A stretch of DNA of 64,000 nt from Phocaeicola faecicola (GCF_013618865.1 NZ_JABSOE010000005.1:43993-107992); one strand, 5' to 3'. Counted from the first letter of the stretch, positions 35,509 through 44,103 are shown. The notes: generated from the sequence alone by a model not told the origin. Program-made: numbers and translations.

Positions 35509-38034
35509 CTATTTTTCTGATATTTCATAATCCCCAGCCTTCTCAGTGAGAATCTTTTGCAATTCTTCAATGTTCAGAACTGGTTGTCCGTTTTCGTATT
35601 CCAGTACGGCTACCGGAGGGTCCAGGGTAACGGTGGCATGTACGCCTTCCACGGAGTTCAGGGCTTTTTCCACCCTTCCCTGGCAGTGGTGGCACATCAT
35701 TCCGGTTACCTGATATTCTTTCCGTACGGAACCTGCAGCAGCGGATTGAGGTGTTTCAGCCTCCTGTTCGTCTGTTTCGCAGGTATCCGTTACAGTCGGG
35801 ACTCCTGCGGGTACCAGACTCTTTTTCTTTTTCAGCCGCAGACTGTTGGTCACCACACTTACGCTGCTCATGGCCATAATGGCACCGGCAATCATCGGGT
35901 TCAGCAGGAAACCGTTGACCGGATACAGGATTCCGGCAGCGACCGGTACACTGATCAGGTTGTAGATGAATGCCCAGAACAGGTTCTGACGGATGGTACG
36001 TACCGTATCGGCAGACAGTCGGATGGCATCTGCGATGCGCAGCAGGTCGGAAGACATGAGGGTCATGGGAGCCACGCTCATGGCAATGTCACTGCCCTGT
36101 CCCATGGCGATACCCAGGTCGGCCTGCGCCAGTGCGGCACTGTCATTGATACCGTCGCCGGCCATGGCAACTTTCTTTCCTTCCGACTGGAATTTTTTCA
36201 CCCATTCGGCTTTCTGGTCGGGGAGTACTTCTGCCTGGAACCGCCGGATGCCGGCCTGCCGGGCGATGGAAGCCGCCGTTTGAGAGTTGTCTCCGGTCAG
36301 CATGACGACTTCCACTCCCATTTGCTGGAGCGTGGCAACTGCCTCGGCGGAGGTGGGCTTGATGCGGTCGGTAATGGCGGCGAGTCCGCATACCTCATTG
36401 CCTTTGACAAACCAGACTACGGTCTTGGCCTCTGCTGCCAGAAGCTGGGCCTTTTCTTCCATAGGGGCAGGAACTTTCGCCTTTGCCGCTTCCACAATCC
36501 GGTAGTTCCCGGCGTAATAACTGATACCTTTGGCTTTGCCTTTTACTCCCATGCCTGTCAGACTTTCAAAGGCTTCCAGCGTCTGTTCGGTTCCTCGGAT
36601 GCCTTGGGCAATGGCTTCTGCCAGCGGATGCTCCGAATGCTTTTCCAGGGTATAGAAGATATCCTTACAATTTTCACCTTCAGCAGTCCACAGCCAGTCG
36701 GTCACTACGGGTTTTCCTTCAGTGACCGTTCCCGTCTTGTCCAGTACCAGCAGGTCAATCTTCCTGGCAATCTCCAGGCTTTCTGCATCCTTGATCAGAA
36801 TGCCCTGTCCGGCACCCTTTCCGATACCCACCATGATGGCCGTGGGCGTGGCAAGTCCCAGTGCACAGGGACAGGCAATGATCAGTACGGTGACCAGTGC
36901 CAGCAGTCCGTGAGTGAACCCGTTGGCATCGTCCAGTACGTACCATAACAGGAACGACAGGATGGCAATCAGGATGATGGAAGGGACGAATACCGCTGCA
37001 ATCTTATCTACCAGCTTTTGTACCGGTGCCTTGCTTCCCTGAGCCTCCTGTACCCTGCGGATGATGTGTGCCAATAAGGTATCGCTGCCTACCTTGTCGG
37101 CAGTAAAGCGGAATCCTCCTTTCTGATTGATGGTTCCGGCAAAGACCTTGTCTCCGGGTTGTTTCCTGACGGCGAGGGGCTCTCCGCTCAACATGCTTTC
37201 ATCGACGTAAGAGCTTCCCTGCAATACCGTACCGTCTACCGCGATTCTTTCTCCCGGTTTCACTACTACGACGTCCTGAGGGAGGATGGAATCAATTCCC
37301 GTTTCGACTTCCTGTCCGTCCTTGATGACGGTAACCCGCTTGGGCTGCAGTCCCATCAGTTTGCGGATTGCTTCGGAAGTCTGCCCTTTGGCACGCTCCT
37401 CCAAAGTACGTCCCAGCAGGATGAAGGCAATGATCATGGCTGCCGCCTCGAAATAAAGATGAGGCGCGATGCCTTTCTGTATCCAGAACTCAGGGAAAAA
37501 CAGGTTGAAGGTACTGAACAGATAGGCTATTCCGGTACTGTTGGCCACCAGCGTATCCATGTTGGAGGTGCCGTGCTTCAGTTGCTTCCAGGTGTTGATG
37601 AAGAAATCCCTGCCCAATCCGAAGACCACCAGGGTAGCCAGTATCCACATGATGTATCCGGCATAAGGCAGTTGGGGAAAGCACATGGAAATGACAGACA
37701 GTGGCAGGGAGAGCGCAATGGCTCCGATGGTCCGGCGCTTCAGCTGGACATAATGCCGGTTCCGCAGCCTGGCTGCCTCCGCTTCGACGTCGGTGGCAGT
37801 ATCAATCAGCAGGTCGTAGCCGGCGTTTCTGACTGCCTCCCGCAACTTCTCAGGGGAACATGCTTCGGGTGGGTAAGAAACGGTAACGGCTGCCGCTGCA
37901 TAATTGACACTGGCGGTTACTCCTTCCAGACTGTTCAAGGTCTTGTCTACCCGAGCTGCACAGGCCGCACAACTCATTCCGACGACCGGAAAAATTTGTT
38001 TGATAGTTGCGTCTTTTTTCGTATCTTTTTTCAT
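35509..38034 (-). CDS. copA: Copper-exporting P1B-type ATPase with N- and C-terminal HMA domains
   Basis: Inner-membrane Cu+ ATPase of 841 residues. It starts with an HMA metal-binding domain (GMSCAACAARV, Cys22/Cys25). The CPC transport motif CPCALGLATP is near residue 385, the phosphorylation motif DKTGTVTEG near 430, and the hinge GDGINDSAAL near 620. After the last TM pair a linker leads to a second HMA domain (GMMCHHCQGRV, about 778). A C-terminal HMA is unusual; CopA proteins generally stack them at the N-terminus. Start ATG 38034 has AAAGG about 10 bp upstream; a TTG at 38052 is rejected. Role: cytoplasmic copper detoxification. Confidence 0.95.
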   Translation of the reverse strand: MKKDTKKDATIKQIFPVVGMSCAACAARVDKTLNSLEGVTASVNYAAAAVTVSYPPEACSPEKLREAVRNAGYDLLIDTATDVEAEAARLRNRHYVQLKRRTIGAIALSLPLSVISMCFPQLPYAGYIMWILATLVVFGLGRDFFINTWKQLKHGTSNMDTLVANSTGIAYLFSTFNLFFPEFWIQKGIAPHLYFEAAAMIIAFILLGRTLEERAKGQTSEAIRKLMGLQPKRVTVIKDGQEVETGIDSILPQDVVVVKPGERIAVDGTVLQGSSYVDESMLSGEPLAVRKQPGDKVFAGTINQKGGFRFTADKVGSDTLLAHIIRRVQEAQGSKAPVQKLVDKIAAVFVPSIILIAILSFLLWYVLDDANGFTHGLLALVTVLIIACPCALGLATPTAIMVGIGKGAGQGILIKDAESLEIARKIDLLVLDKTGTVTEGKPVVTDWLWTAEGENCKDIFYTLEKHSEHPLAEAIAQGIRGTEQTLEAFESLTGMGVKGKAKGISYYAGNYRIVEAAKAKVPAPMEEKAQLLAAEAKTVVWFVKGNEVCGLAAITDRIKPTSAEAVATLQQMGVEVVMLTGDNSQTAASIARQAGIRRFQAEVLPDQKAEWVKKFQSEGKKVAMAGDGINDSAALAQADLGIAMGQGSDIAMSVAPMTLMSSDLLRIADAIRLSADTVRTIRQNLFWAFIYNLISVPVAAGILYPVNGFLLNPMIAGAIMAMSSVSVVTNSLRLKKKKSLVPAGVPTVTDTCETDEQEAETPQSAAAGSVRKEYQVTGMMCHHCQGRVEKALNSVEGVHATVTLDPPVAVLEYENGQPVLNIEELQKILTEKAGDYEISEK

Positions 38035-38062
38035 ATGCTGTTTACCTTTCAAAAATTCAGGG

Positions 38063-38070
38063 CAAAGATA
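38063..38070 (-). promoter_or_regulatory. copA -7 element
   Basis: Minus-strand TATCTTTG, 28 bp before the ATG. No clear -33, which may indicate activator dependence. Confidence 0.5.
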
Positions 38071-38335
38071 GTAAAATAAGAAAAAAGCCGTATCGCTGAT
38101 AAGCGGCGTACGGATGTCCGAAAAAATAAAAAATCTTTTTTATTGCGCGATTTTATTAAAGCTTGATAAATAATCCGTCTGTACGCCGGGGAATACGGTT
38201 GAAATATATAACTTTGAAAACAGAAAATCGCAGTCGGTGATTCGCACGGATGGATGCGGAAAGGCACGTTATCGGAACATCGGACTGTGTTTTACATAGG
38301 TATTTCCCTGAATTTTATACGAAAAGAAAAGAAGA

Positions 38336-38542
38336 ATGAAGAAACTGCTTTGCCCCCAATGTAAAATTGCTGCAATGTATGTGATGAATGACGCCGGTGA
38401 GCGCTGTCTGGTTTATGTCACAAGTGAAAATGAGGTCGTTCCCAAAAATCCGGGAGAATCACTGGAGGGTTTCAATCTCGAGGAAGTACATTGCCTGGGC
38501 TGTTCCTGGAAGGGATCTCCCAAACGCATGGTAAAATACTGA
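38336..38542 (+). CDS. Small zinc-ribbon-like protein
   Basis: Protein of 68 residues with two Cys pairs, C6-P-Q-C9 and C55-L-G-C58, typical of a zinc ribbon. The middle (GERCLVYVTSENEVVP) is beta-rich. It begins with ATG after GAAAAGAAGA and is followed by a strong terminator, so it is a self-standing gene. It resembles short Bacteroides hypotheticals with ribbon folds. Function unknown. The plus-strand -7-like TAACTTTG at 38209-38216 may drive it. Confidence 0.7.
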   Translation: MKKLLCPQCKIAAMYVMNDAGERCLVYVTSENEVVPKNPGESLEGFNLEEVHCLGCSWKGSPKRMVKY

Positions 38543-38569
38543 ATATTCATTTAGGTTTATATAGATGCA

Positions 38570-38613
38570 GTACAGGCTGAGAGCAGCAAATGCCTCAGCC
38601 TGTACACGTTTTA
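38570..38613 (+). terminator. Terminator of small zinc-ribbon gene
   Basis: Perfect 12-bp stem GTACAGGCTGAG/CTCAGCCTGTAC (38570-38581/38594-38605), then a T-rich tract. Confidence 0.8.
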
Positions 38614-38622
38614 TCTGACCGG

Positions 38623-39195
38623 TTATTTATCCGGATAAATGCTCCGTATCGGTTTGGCCGGTACCCCTCCGGCAATGGTATTGGCCGGAATATCCCGGTT
38701 TACCACCGAGCCTGCCGCAATGATGGCATTGTCGCCGATGGTCACTCCTTGCAGGATGGTTGAGTTGGAACCCACCCAGACATTTTTCCCAAGGGTGATG
38801 GGAGCCGGTTTCATGGAGAACCGCTCTTCGGGAGCGATGCCGTGATTTAACGTCGCAAACACTACATTATGCCCGATCAGGCAGTCGTCTCCGATGGTGA
38901 TGCCTCCCTGATCCTGAAAATGGCAGCAGGCATTGATAAACACGTTCTTTCCCAAAGTGATGTTCTTTCCGAAATCGGTATAGAAAGGAGGGAATACCCT
39001 CAATCCGGGATCCACCTTCTTTCCGAACAACCGGGAGAGCAGGCTCCGCGTTTCCTCCATCGTATGATAACTTCCGTTCAGTTCGAACGTAATGCGTCTC
39101 GCTTCCTCGCTGGATTGGTCCATGAACGAATAGATATCGGGAGTATTCAATAACTTCTTCTCACTGACGTGCTTCAGAAAATCTTCAAGTTCCAT
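38623..39195 (-). CDS. Hexapeptide-repeat sugar O-acetyltransferase
   Basis: Cytoplasmic acetyl-CoA-dependent acetyltransferase of 190 residues, maltose/galactoside acetyltransferase (Maa/LacA) type. An N-terminal Mac-like helix region (about 1-55) precedes the left-handed beta-helix (ITLGKNVFINACCHFQD, ITIGDDCLIGHN, ITLGKNVWVGSNSTILQGV), with the likely catalytic His in LNHG. Length matches the family. ATG 39195 is chosen because the upstream in-frame extension overlaps the preceding gene's end and is not family-like. It is last in a four-gene minus operon. Confidence 0.88.
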   Translation of the reverse strand: MELEDFLKHVSEKKLLNTPDIYSFMDQSSEEARRITFELNGSYHTMEETRSLLSRLFGKKVDPGLRVFPPFYTDFGKNITLGKNVFINACCHFQDQGGITIGDDCLIGHNVVFATLNHGIAPEERFSMKPAPITLGKNVWVGSNSTILQGVTIGDNAIIAAGSVVNRDIPANTIAGGVPAKPIRSIYPDK

Positions 39196-39221
39196 GGTGC
39201 TGATGTATGAATGATGATTTC

Positions 39222-39764
39222 TTAATTGATGCTTAATCCCATTTGATAGGCCTGCTCCAGTTCGGGCCGTTCGGCTATTTCTCCGGTGTGCCATACACCT
39301 CCACAGAAGACACTGCCTTTTATCTCCGGTCCGTCCAGACAGTCGAGGAATCCCTTGAAATTAGTCACAATGCGTTCCATGATTGCCGGGTCTTCTTCCG
39401 CCGCTGTGGCAAGGAAATAAAATGCCTTGTCAGACATCTCGGTATATCTGCCGCAGCACCGGTCGATCAAGGTCTTCATTTGGGCACTCATCGCATAAAA
39501 GTAAACGGGGGTAGCCATGACAATCACATCGGCATTGACCATCTGCTCGATGATTGCTGCCGCATCGTCCTTCTGTGGGCAGGGCTTGTGATGCAGGCTG
39601 CACTGTTCGCATCCGATGCAATAATTAATCTTATAATCGCGCAAAGCGATTTTAGTGACTTCGTGTCCGGCCTCCTGAGCTCCTTTCAGAAAAGAGTCAC
39701 ACAAGGCTTCTGAATTGCCGTGCTTGCGCGGAGTGCTTGATATAATCAGTACTTTTTTCTTCAT
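39222..39764 (-). CDS. Iron-sulfur flavoprotein-like NAD(P)H-dependent FMN reductase
   Basis: Flavodoxin-fold protein of 180 residues. FMN phosphate loop SSTPRKHGNSEAL (9-21) and the motif CIGCEQCSLHHKPC (about 51-64) in the spacing C-x2-C-x2-C-x6-C. This is the 4Fe-4S pattern of archaeal-type Isf flavoproteins, followed by the NADPH-FMN-reductase segment MATPVYFYAMSAQMK. It likely moves electrons from ferredoxin or NAD(P)H to an oxidised acceptor. It is 6 bp after the CMD-cupin gene, so the two are tightly coupled. Confidence 0.87.
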   Translation of the reverse strand: MKKKVLIISSTPRKHGNSEALCDSFLKGAQEAGHEVTKIALRDYKINYCIGCEQCSLHHKPCPQKDDAAAIIEQMVNADVIVMATPVYFYAMSAQMKTLIDRCCGRYTEMSDKAFYFLATAAEEDPAIMERIVTNFKGFLDCLDGPEIKGSVFCGGVWHTGEIAERPELEQAYQMGLSIN

Positions 39765-39770
39765 AATCGT

Positions 39771-40562
39771 TTATTTTTCGGTGTTACACTTATGTTGAAC
39801 GGATGAAAAATACTCTTGATCATCCACCGGTTCCAGCCATTCATTGCTGCAGTTTTCTCCGGGAACTTCCATGGCCAGGTGGGAGAACCAACTGTCGGGA
39901 GCGGCACCGTGCCAGTGCTTGACGCCTGCCGGTATATAGATACTGTCTCCCGGGAGGAGTCCTACGGCCTCTTTTCCCCATTCCTGATAGAAACCCCTTC
40001 CGCCTACACAGATCAGGGTCTGTCCTCCGCCCTTATCGGCGTGGTGTATGTGCCAGTTGTTGCGGCATCCCGGTTCGAAAGTCACGTTGAAGACCGGAAT
40101 CCCTTCCCGTACGACAGGAGCCAGGTAACTGTTTCCGATGAAATACCGGGCATAGTTCTTATTCGGATTTCCTATCGGGAAAATCATGGAACGGGCATGC
40201 GCCTCCTTGCCTTCTGCAGGAGCCTCCTGGCCGTCGGTTTCCGTCCATACCTCTTTGGCCATACGAAAAGCCGCCCATGCCTTGGGCCATCCGGCATAGA
40301 ATGCCGCATGAGTCAGTATCTCTGCTATTTCAGTCTGTGTGATGCCGTTTTTCCGGGCACTTTCCAGGTGGTATTTAAAGGAAGAATCGGTCAGTCCCTG
40401 AGCCATCAGGGCCACTACTGTGACCAGTGAACGGTCGCGTAACGACAGCAGATCATTTCTGCTCCATACCTCTCCGAACAGCACATCGTCATTCAGGTGT
40501 GCAAACGCTGGGGCGAAGGAACCCAGTGCGTCACGTCCGGCTGTCTGTTTGATTTTCTGCAT
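39771..40562 (-). CDS. Carboxymuconolactone decarboxylase-like/cupin fusion protein
   Basis: Cytoplasmic protein of 263 residues. The N-terminal half (about 1-105) is a CMD/AhpD-like helical domain (RSLVTVVALMAQG, EIAEILTHAAFYAGWPKAW). The C-terminal half is a cupin (NNWHIHHADKGGGQTLICV, LLPGDSIYIPAGVKHWHG) with a His-x-His metal site. Such fusions are common next to AraC regulators and flavoproteins, but the substrate is unknown. The AhpD-type Cys-x2-Cys is absent, so peroxidase activity is not expected. It is 12 bp after the broken hydrolase. Confidence 0.85.
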   Translation of the reverse strand: MQKIKQTAGRDALGSFAPAFAHLNDDVLFGEVWSRNDLLSLRDRSLVTVVALMAQGLTDSSFKYHLESARKNGITQTEIAEILTHAAFYAGWPKAWAAFRMAKEVWTETDGQEAPAEGKEAHARSMIFPIGNPNKNYARYFIGNSYLAPVVREGIPVFNVTFEPGCRNNWHIHHADKGGGQTLICVGGRGFYQEWGKEAVGLLPGDSIYIPAGVKHWHGAAPDSWFSHLAMEVPGENCSNEWLEPVDDQEYFSSVQHKCNTEK

Positions 40563-40574
40563 ATTGAAACGGTT

Positions 40575-41648
40575 TTATTTCAGGTTGTCATGAAAAAACT
40601 GAATGATTTTCGTAAAAGGTATTTTGTCCAGATTATCATATAAATCCGTGTGGTTGGCCTCCGGGATAATCAGCAATTCTTTGTTGTCTCCTTTCAGCTG
40701 CTTGAACGCATCCTCGCTGAAGTACCGCGAATGGGCATTCTCGCCGTGAATCATGAGTACGGCACTTCGTATTTCGCTGCTGTATGCCAGGATAGGCATA
40801 TTGATGAAAGAAAGCGCAGAAGTCTTGTTCTATCCTTTGTTGGAATTGAGCGAACGTGCATGATATCCTCTTGGCGTCTTGTAATAATCATAATAATCTT
40901 TCAGGAACTGTGGAGCATCGGCCGGCAATACATCAGGCACTCCTCCGGCAAGCGCATAACTGTGCTGCTTGTAGTCCTCCGTACGCTGGGCATTCAGTTC
41001 CTTGCGCAGGTTGTAACGCCCTTCTTCATCCATGGAGTCGAAATACCCTTTGGCATTTACCCGGCTCATGTCGTACATGGTCGATGTAACGGTAGCCTTG
41101 ATGCGGGTGTCTATGGCAGCCGCGTTCAGTGCCATGCCTCCCCATCCGCAGATGCCCAGGATACCGATGCGCTCCTTGTCTACGTCATCGCGGGAAGTCA
41201 GGTAGTCTACAGCCGCACAGAAATCCTCCGTATTGACGTCGGGTGAGGCCACGTAGCGGGGTTCTCCACCACTTTCTCCCGTAAACGAAGGGTCGAAGGC
41301 GATGGTCAGGAAGCCGTTCTCGGCCAGTGTCTGGGCATACAGACCGGAAGACTGTTCTTTTACCGCTCCGAAGGGACCGCTTACAGCAACGGCCGGCAAT
41401 TTTCCTTCGGCATTTAGAGGAATATACAAATCAGCGGCCAGTGTGATGCCGTATCGGTTGTGAAAAGTGATTTTCGCATGCGTTACTTTGGGACTTTTGG
41501 GAAATACTTTATCCCATTGGTCAGTAAGGTTCAGTTCTTTTTCCATATCGTTTGTAAAGGTATTATAAGTTTCGGCAAAAACGGTGTCTGCTGCCCATGC
41601 AGTCAGGACACTCAGACATAATGTGGCAAGTTTCTTTTTCATCTTCAT
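40575..41648 (-). pseudogene. Alpha/beta hydrolase interrupted by an in-frame amber codon
   Basis: A 357-codon frame with a single TAG at 40832-40830 (codon 273). It is open in the same frame before (272 codons) and after (84 codons). The first part has a signal peptide (to about A25), then a dienelactone-hydrolase/YcjY-like fold with the nucleophile elbow GICGWGG, i.e. Cys in place of Ser. The second part carries the expected C-terminal acid/His region (MIHGENAHSRYF, PEANHTDLYD), so the catalytic His is beyond the stop. The likely ancestral codon was TGG (Trp). Readthrough cannot be excluded. It is first gene of the operon. Confidence 0.85.
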
Positions 41649-41700
41649 TGGTTTACTCGTTTAAATTCGTTTGAATCAGGTTAGTCTGGTTCTCTGGTTA

Positions 41701-41800
41701 TACAGATTTTGTACGAAACAAAATTATCAGGTTTTTGAATGGAAACGGGTATACAAATTACAGATTTTTCGGCAGAAAAATAACCTGAATTACGGATTTC
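41701..41800. promoter_or_regulatory. Direct repeats in divergent AraC/hydrolase intergenic region
   Basis: TACAGATTTT at 41701 and 41759, plus a degenerate copy TACGGATTTC at 41791. The hydrolase -7 box TAATTTTG (minus, 41726-41719) lies between the first two. Repeats in the same orientation fit an AraC-type operator. Confidence 0.5.
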
Positions 41801-41874
41801 TCCCGAAGAGGTGCAGAAGGGTACAATCTGACTTTAAAAAAAGTAAAGAAAGAAGCCTGTATCCAACTTTGCCT

Positions 41875-41882
41875 TATATTTG
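41875..41882 (+). promoter_or_regulatory. -7 element of AraC-family gene
   Basis: TATATTTG, 24 bp before ATG 41907, which itself is preceded by AGGAG. It shows that an upstream in-frame start at 41880 is not used. Confidence 0.6.
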
Positions 41883-41988
41883 CAGGTGAATCAACAAGCA
41901 AGGAGAATGGATAAGCAAATTAATCTGGACAGCGTGGCACAGTATAATCAGTTGTACGGACTGGAGACACTGCATCCGCAGATCTGTG

Positions 41989-42073
41989 TGGCCGACTTGA
42001 ACCGTGCGACAAAGTTTGTCGACTATACGCATTGGCATTATGGCATTTATGCGCTTTATCTGAAAATGGAAAA
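41989..42073 (+). repeat. 85-bp tandem repeat, copy 1
   Basis: Identical to 42074-42158 over all 85 bases. Begins TGGCCGACTTGA and ends ATGGAAAA. Confidence 0.97.
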
Positions 42074-42158
42074 TGGCCGACTTGAACCGTGCGACAAAGT
42101 TTGTCGACTATACGCATTGGCATTATGGCATTTATGCGCTTTATCTGAAAATGGAAAA
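42074..42158 (+). repeat. 85-bp tandem repeat, copy 2
   Basis: Second, directly abutting copy. Length is not a multiple of three, so it shifts the frame. Confidence 0.97.
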
Positions 42159-42962
42159 GCAGTGTGACATCAAGTACGGACGCACGAATTACGATTATCA
42201 GGAGGGAACGATTGTCTGTTTCGCTCCCGGGCAGTCTACGGAGATTACTCCGAAGGATGGGCGTGTGCAGCTGAATGCGATAGGGGTGTTGTTTCATCCG
42301 GACCTGCTGCAGGATACTACGCTGGGCCGGACCATTCAGCGTTATACCTTTTTCTCGTATGAGGTCAATGAGGCCCTGCATCTTTCGGAAGAGGAGAGGG
42401 AGATTGTTATGGGCTGCATGCGGATGCTCGAAATGGAACTCCGTCATGGAAATGACAAGTTCAGCAAGAAACTTATCGTCAACCAGCTCGAATTGCTGCT
42501 GAATTATTGCATGCGTTTTTACGAACGTCAGTTTTTTACCCGCATCAAGGCCGGCAACAGCGTGCAGGGAAAGTTCGACCAACTGATTGACCGTTATTTT
42601 GAGGGAGGAATGGCCGAGCGTGACGGTCTGCCTACGGTGAAGTATTTCGCCGACCAGCTCTGTCTTTCGTCCAATTATTTCGGAGATATGTTTAAGCGGG
42701 AAACCGGAAGGAGTCCTCAGGAGTATATTCAGGAAAAGATGATTTGTGCCGCGAAAGAACTCGTCACAGAGACCGACAAGACCGTTACCCAGATAGCATA
42801 TACGCTGGGATTTCAGTATCCGCAGCATTTTTGCCGTCTCTTTAAGAAGCGTGTCGGCTGTACCCCCAATGAATATCGTCTGCAGGCCTCCGGCACGGGC
42901 AGGGTTCTGAACGGCAACTGATGACTGTAAGCGGGAGATATTGCATCCGGCTGAAAAAGATA

Positions 42963-43001
42963 CCGGCATATGAAGGCTTTTCTTCATATACCGGATTTTT
43001 T
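42963..43001 (+). terminator. Terminator of AraC-family gene
   Basis: 13-bp stem CCGGCATATGAAG/CTTCATATACCGG (42963-42975/42982-42994) with one mismatch, then ATTTTTT. Confidence 0.8.
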
Positions 43002-43033
43002 ATGCAAAATGAAATAACTCTCCCAAGGAGAAA

Positions 43034-43408
43034 TCACGATTTTTTCTGTTTTTGTTCCAGTTTTTTCGCTTTCCTGCTGCAATATCTTTTGCATTGCGCA
43101 CAGATATCGTATCCTAACATGGCACCCAGTATGAAATCTTCTTCCGGAGTCAGCAAATTGAGCGGTCGGGTCACCATGGTCCGGATGGCTTCGATACATT
43201 CCGTCCTTCCGAAAAAGAGGTTGATGCGCTGGCTGTCTACCGACTGGATGACGTAATGGATGCGCTGGCTTTCCAGCCGTCTGACGGCAAAATCCTCGTA
43301 TTTGCGGTTGGTGGTATACAACACCATTTGGCGTACGCCCTTTTTCAGCTCATAAATGTGATTCAGAAAAACTTTCAGTTCTATTGGATTGATGTCAGGA
43401 GTTCTCAT
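43034..43408 (-). CDS. DUF2023-family protein
   Basis: Cytoplasmic protein of 124 residues. It matches the small DUF2023 family as I recall it: [58 protein letters not shown], with the C-x2-C-x3-C near the end. Family function is unknown, but it is often encoded beside a flavodoxin, as here (30 bp downstream of fldA). The Cys-rich end could bind a metal or an Fe-S cluster. It may assist flavodoxin maturation or electron transfer; that is inference from context. Confidence 0.78.
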   Translation of the reverse strand: MRTPDINPIELKVFLNHIYELKKGVRQMVLYTTNRKYEDFAVRRLESQRIHYVIQSVDSQRINLFFGRTECIEAIRTMVTRPLNLLTPEEDFILGAMLGYDICAQCKRYCSRKAKKLEQKQKKS

Positions 43409-43438
43409 ATAAAGTTATTGTGTTTGATTAAAAGGGAT

Positions 43439-43945
43439 TCAGGAAATGGCGGCTTTCAGCATTTCGGTCCAGCGGCTGATGCGTCCGGCTGTCAGGTGGC
43501 TTTCGTTTACATCGTCAATGGCAAGGCCAACAAATCTGCCATCCGCTTCGGCGGCCGATGCCGAGAAGGTATATTCATCGCTGGATACGCTTCCGATAAA
43601 CTCGGCTCCGGAGTCTTTCAGACTCTCGAAAATCAGTCCCATGCCGTCGCAGAAAGTGTCGGAATATGATTCCGAATCCCCACAGCCGAACAGTGCGATG
43701 TATTTTCCGGTCAGGTCCGTACCCTTGAGCACTTCTACTCCGTCATACCAGTCGTCCTGCAGTTCTCCGTCTCCCCAGGTAGAAGTACCCAGAATCAGCA
43801 CTTCGTACTTTCCGACCGTTTCGGCATTGATTCTGCTTACATCATGTATATCTGCTTTTTCGACTCCCATTTTTTCTGCAATCAGTCGCGCTACAGCCTC
43901 TGTCGTGCCTGTAGTGGATCCATAAAATATACCCGTTCTTTTCAT
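43439..43945 (-). CDS. fldA: Flavodoxin
   Basis: FMN electron carrier of 168 residues, long-chain flavodoxin. The phosphate loop GSTTGTTEAVARLI (8-21) and the FMN-flanking GTSTWGDGELQDDW (about 55-68) and FGCGDSESYSDTFCDG (about 87-102) are all intact. It replaces ferredoxin under iron limitation. ATG 43945 gives the family N-terminus MKRTGIFYGS; an upstream in-frame start is not needed. Its promoter holds one copy of the shared dyad. The DUF2023 gene follows in the same transcript. Confidence 0.96.
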   Translation of the reverse strand: MKRTGIFYGSTTGTTEAVARLIAEKMGVEKADIHDVSRINAETVGKYEVLILGTSTWGDGELQDDWYDGVEVLKGTDLTGKYIALFGCGDSESYSDTFCDGMGLIFESLKDSGAEFIGSVSSDEYTFSASAAEADGRFVGLAIDDVNESHLTAGRISRWTEMLKAAIS

Positions 43946-43969
43946 GTTAATTGGTTTTTGATGATGTTG

Positions 43970-44016
43970 CAAAGTAACGGGATAAAATTTATTGGTGAAA
44001 TACCTAAAAATGATGA
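43970..44016 (-). promoter_or_regulatory. fldA promoter with shared 7-2-7 dyad
   Basis: Minus-strand -7 box TTACTTTG (43977-43970, one mismatch to TAnnTTTG). Then 23 bp, then the site at 44016-44001, whose promoter-proximal half TTTAGGTA is intact while the distal half is degenerate. Confidence 0.65.
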
Positions 44017-44040
44017 TTTTAAGGGGAAAGAATATACCGT

Positions 44041-44085
44041 ATAAAAAGAAAATGAGGTTGAAAATATTGAATTTTCAACCTCATT
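44041..44085 (-). terminator. Terminator of tRNA-Cys/Cys/Lys transcript
   Basis: Perfect 15-bp stem 44051-44065/44071-44085, followed on the minus strand by TCTTTTTAT. Confidence 0.9.
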
Positions 44086-44103
44086 GCGAGTAAGGATTTG
44101 TTG

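Larger units (their letters stand above)
41907..42921 (+). pseudogene. AraC-family regulator broken by an 85-bp tandem duplication
   Basis: With one repeat copy removed the gene would encode 309 residues: an N-terminal cupin-like sensing domain and a C-terminal double HTH (PTVKYFADQLCLSSNYFGDMF and VTQIAYTLGFQYPQHFCRLF) of AraC/XylS type. The duplication adds 28 codons plus one base. Translation from 41907 (AGGAG-ATG) runs out of frame and stops at 42167. The junction creates a new ATG at 42073 in the original frame, giving a 282-residue frame (42073-42921) that lacks the first 28 residues. It may still be made by reinitiation. It is divergent from the hydrolase operon, its probable target. 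Confidence 0.88.
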
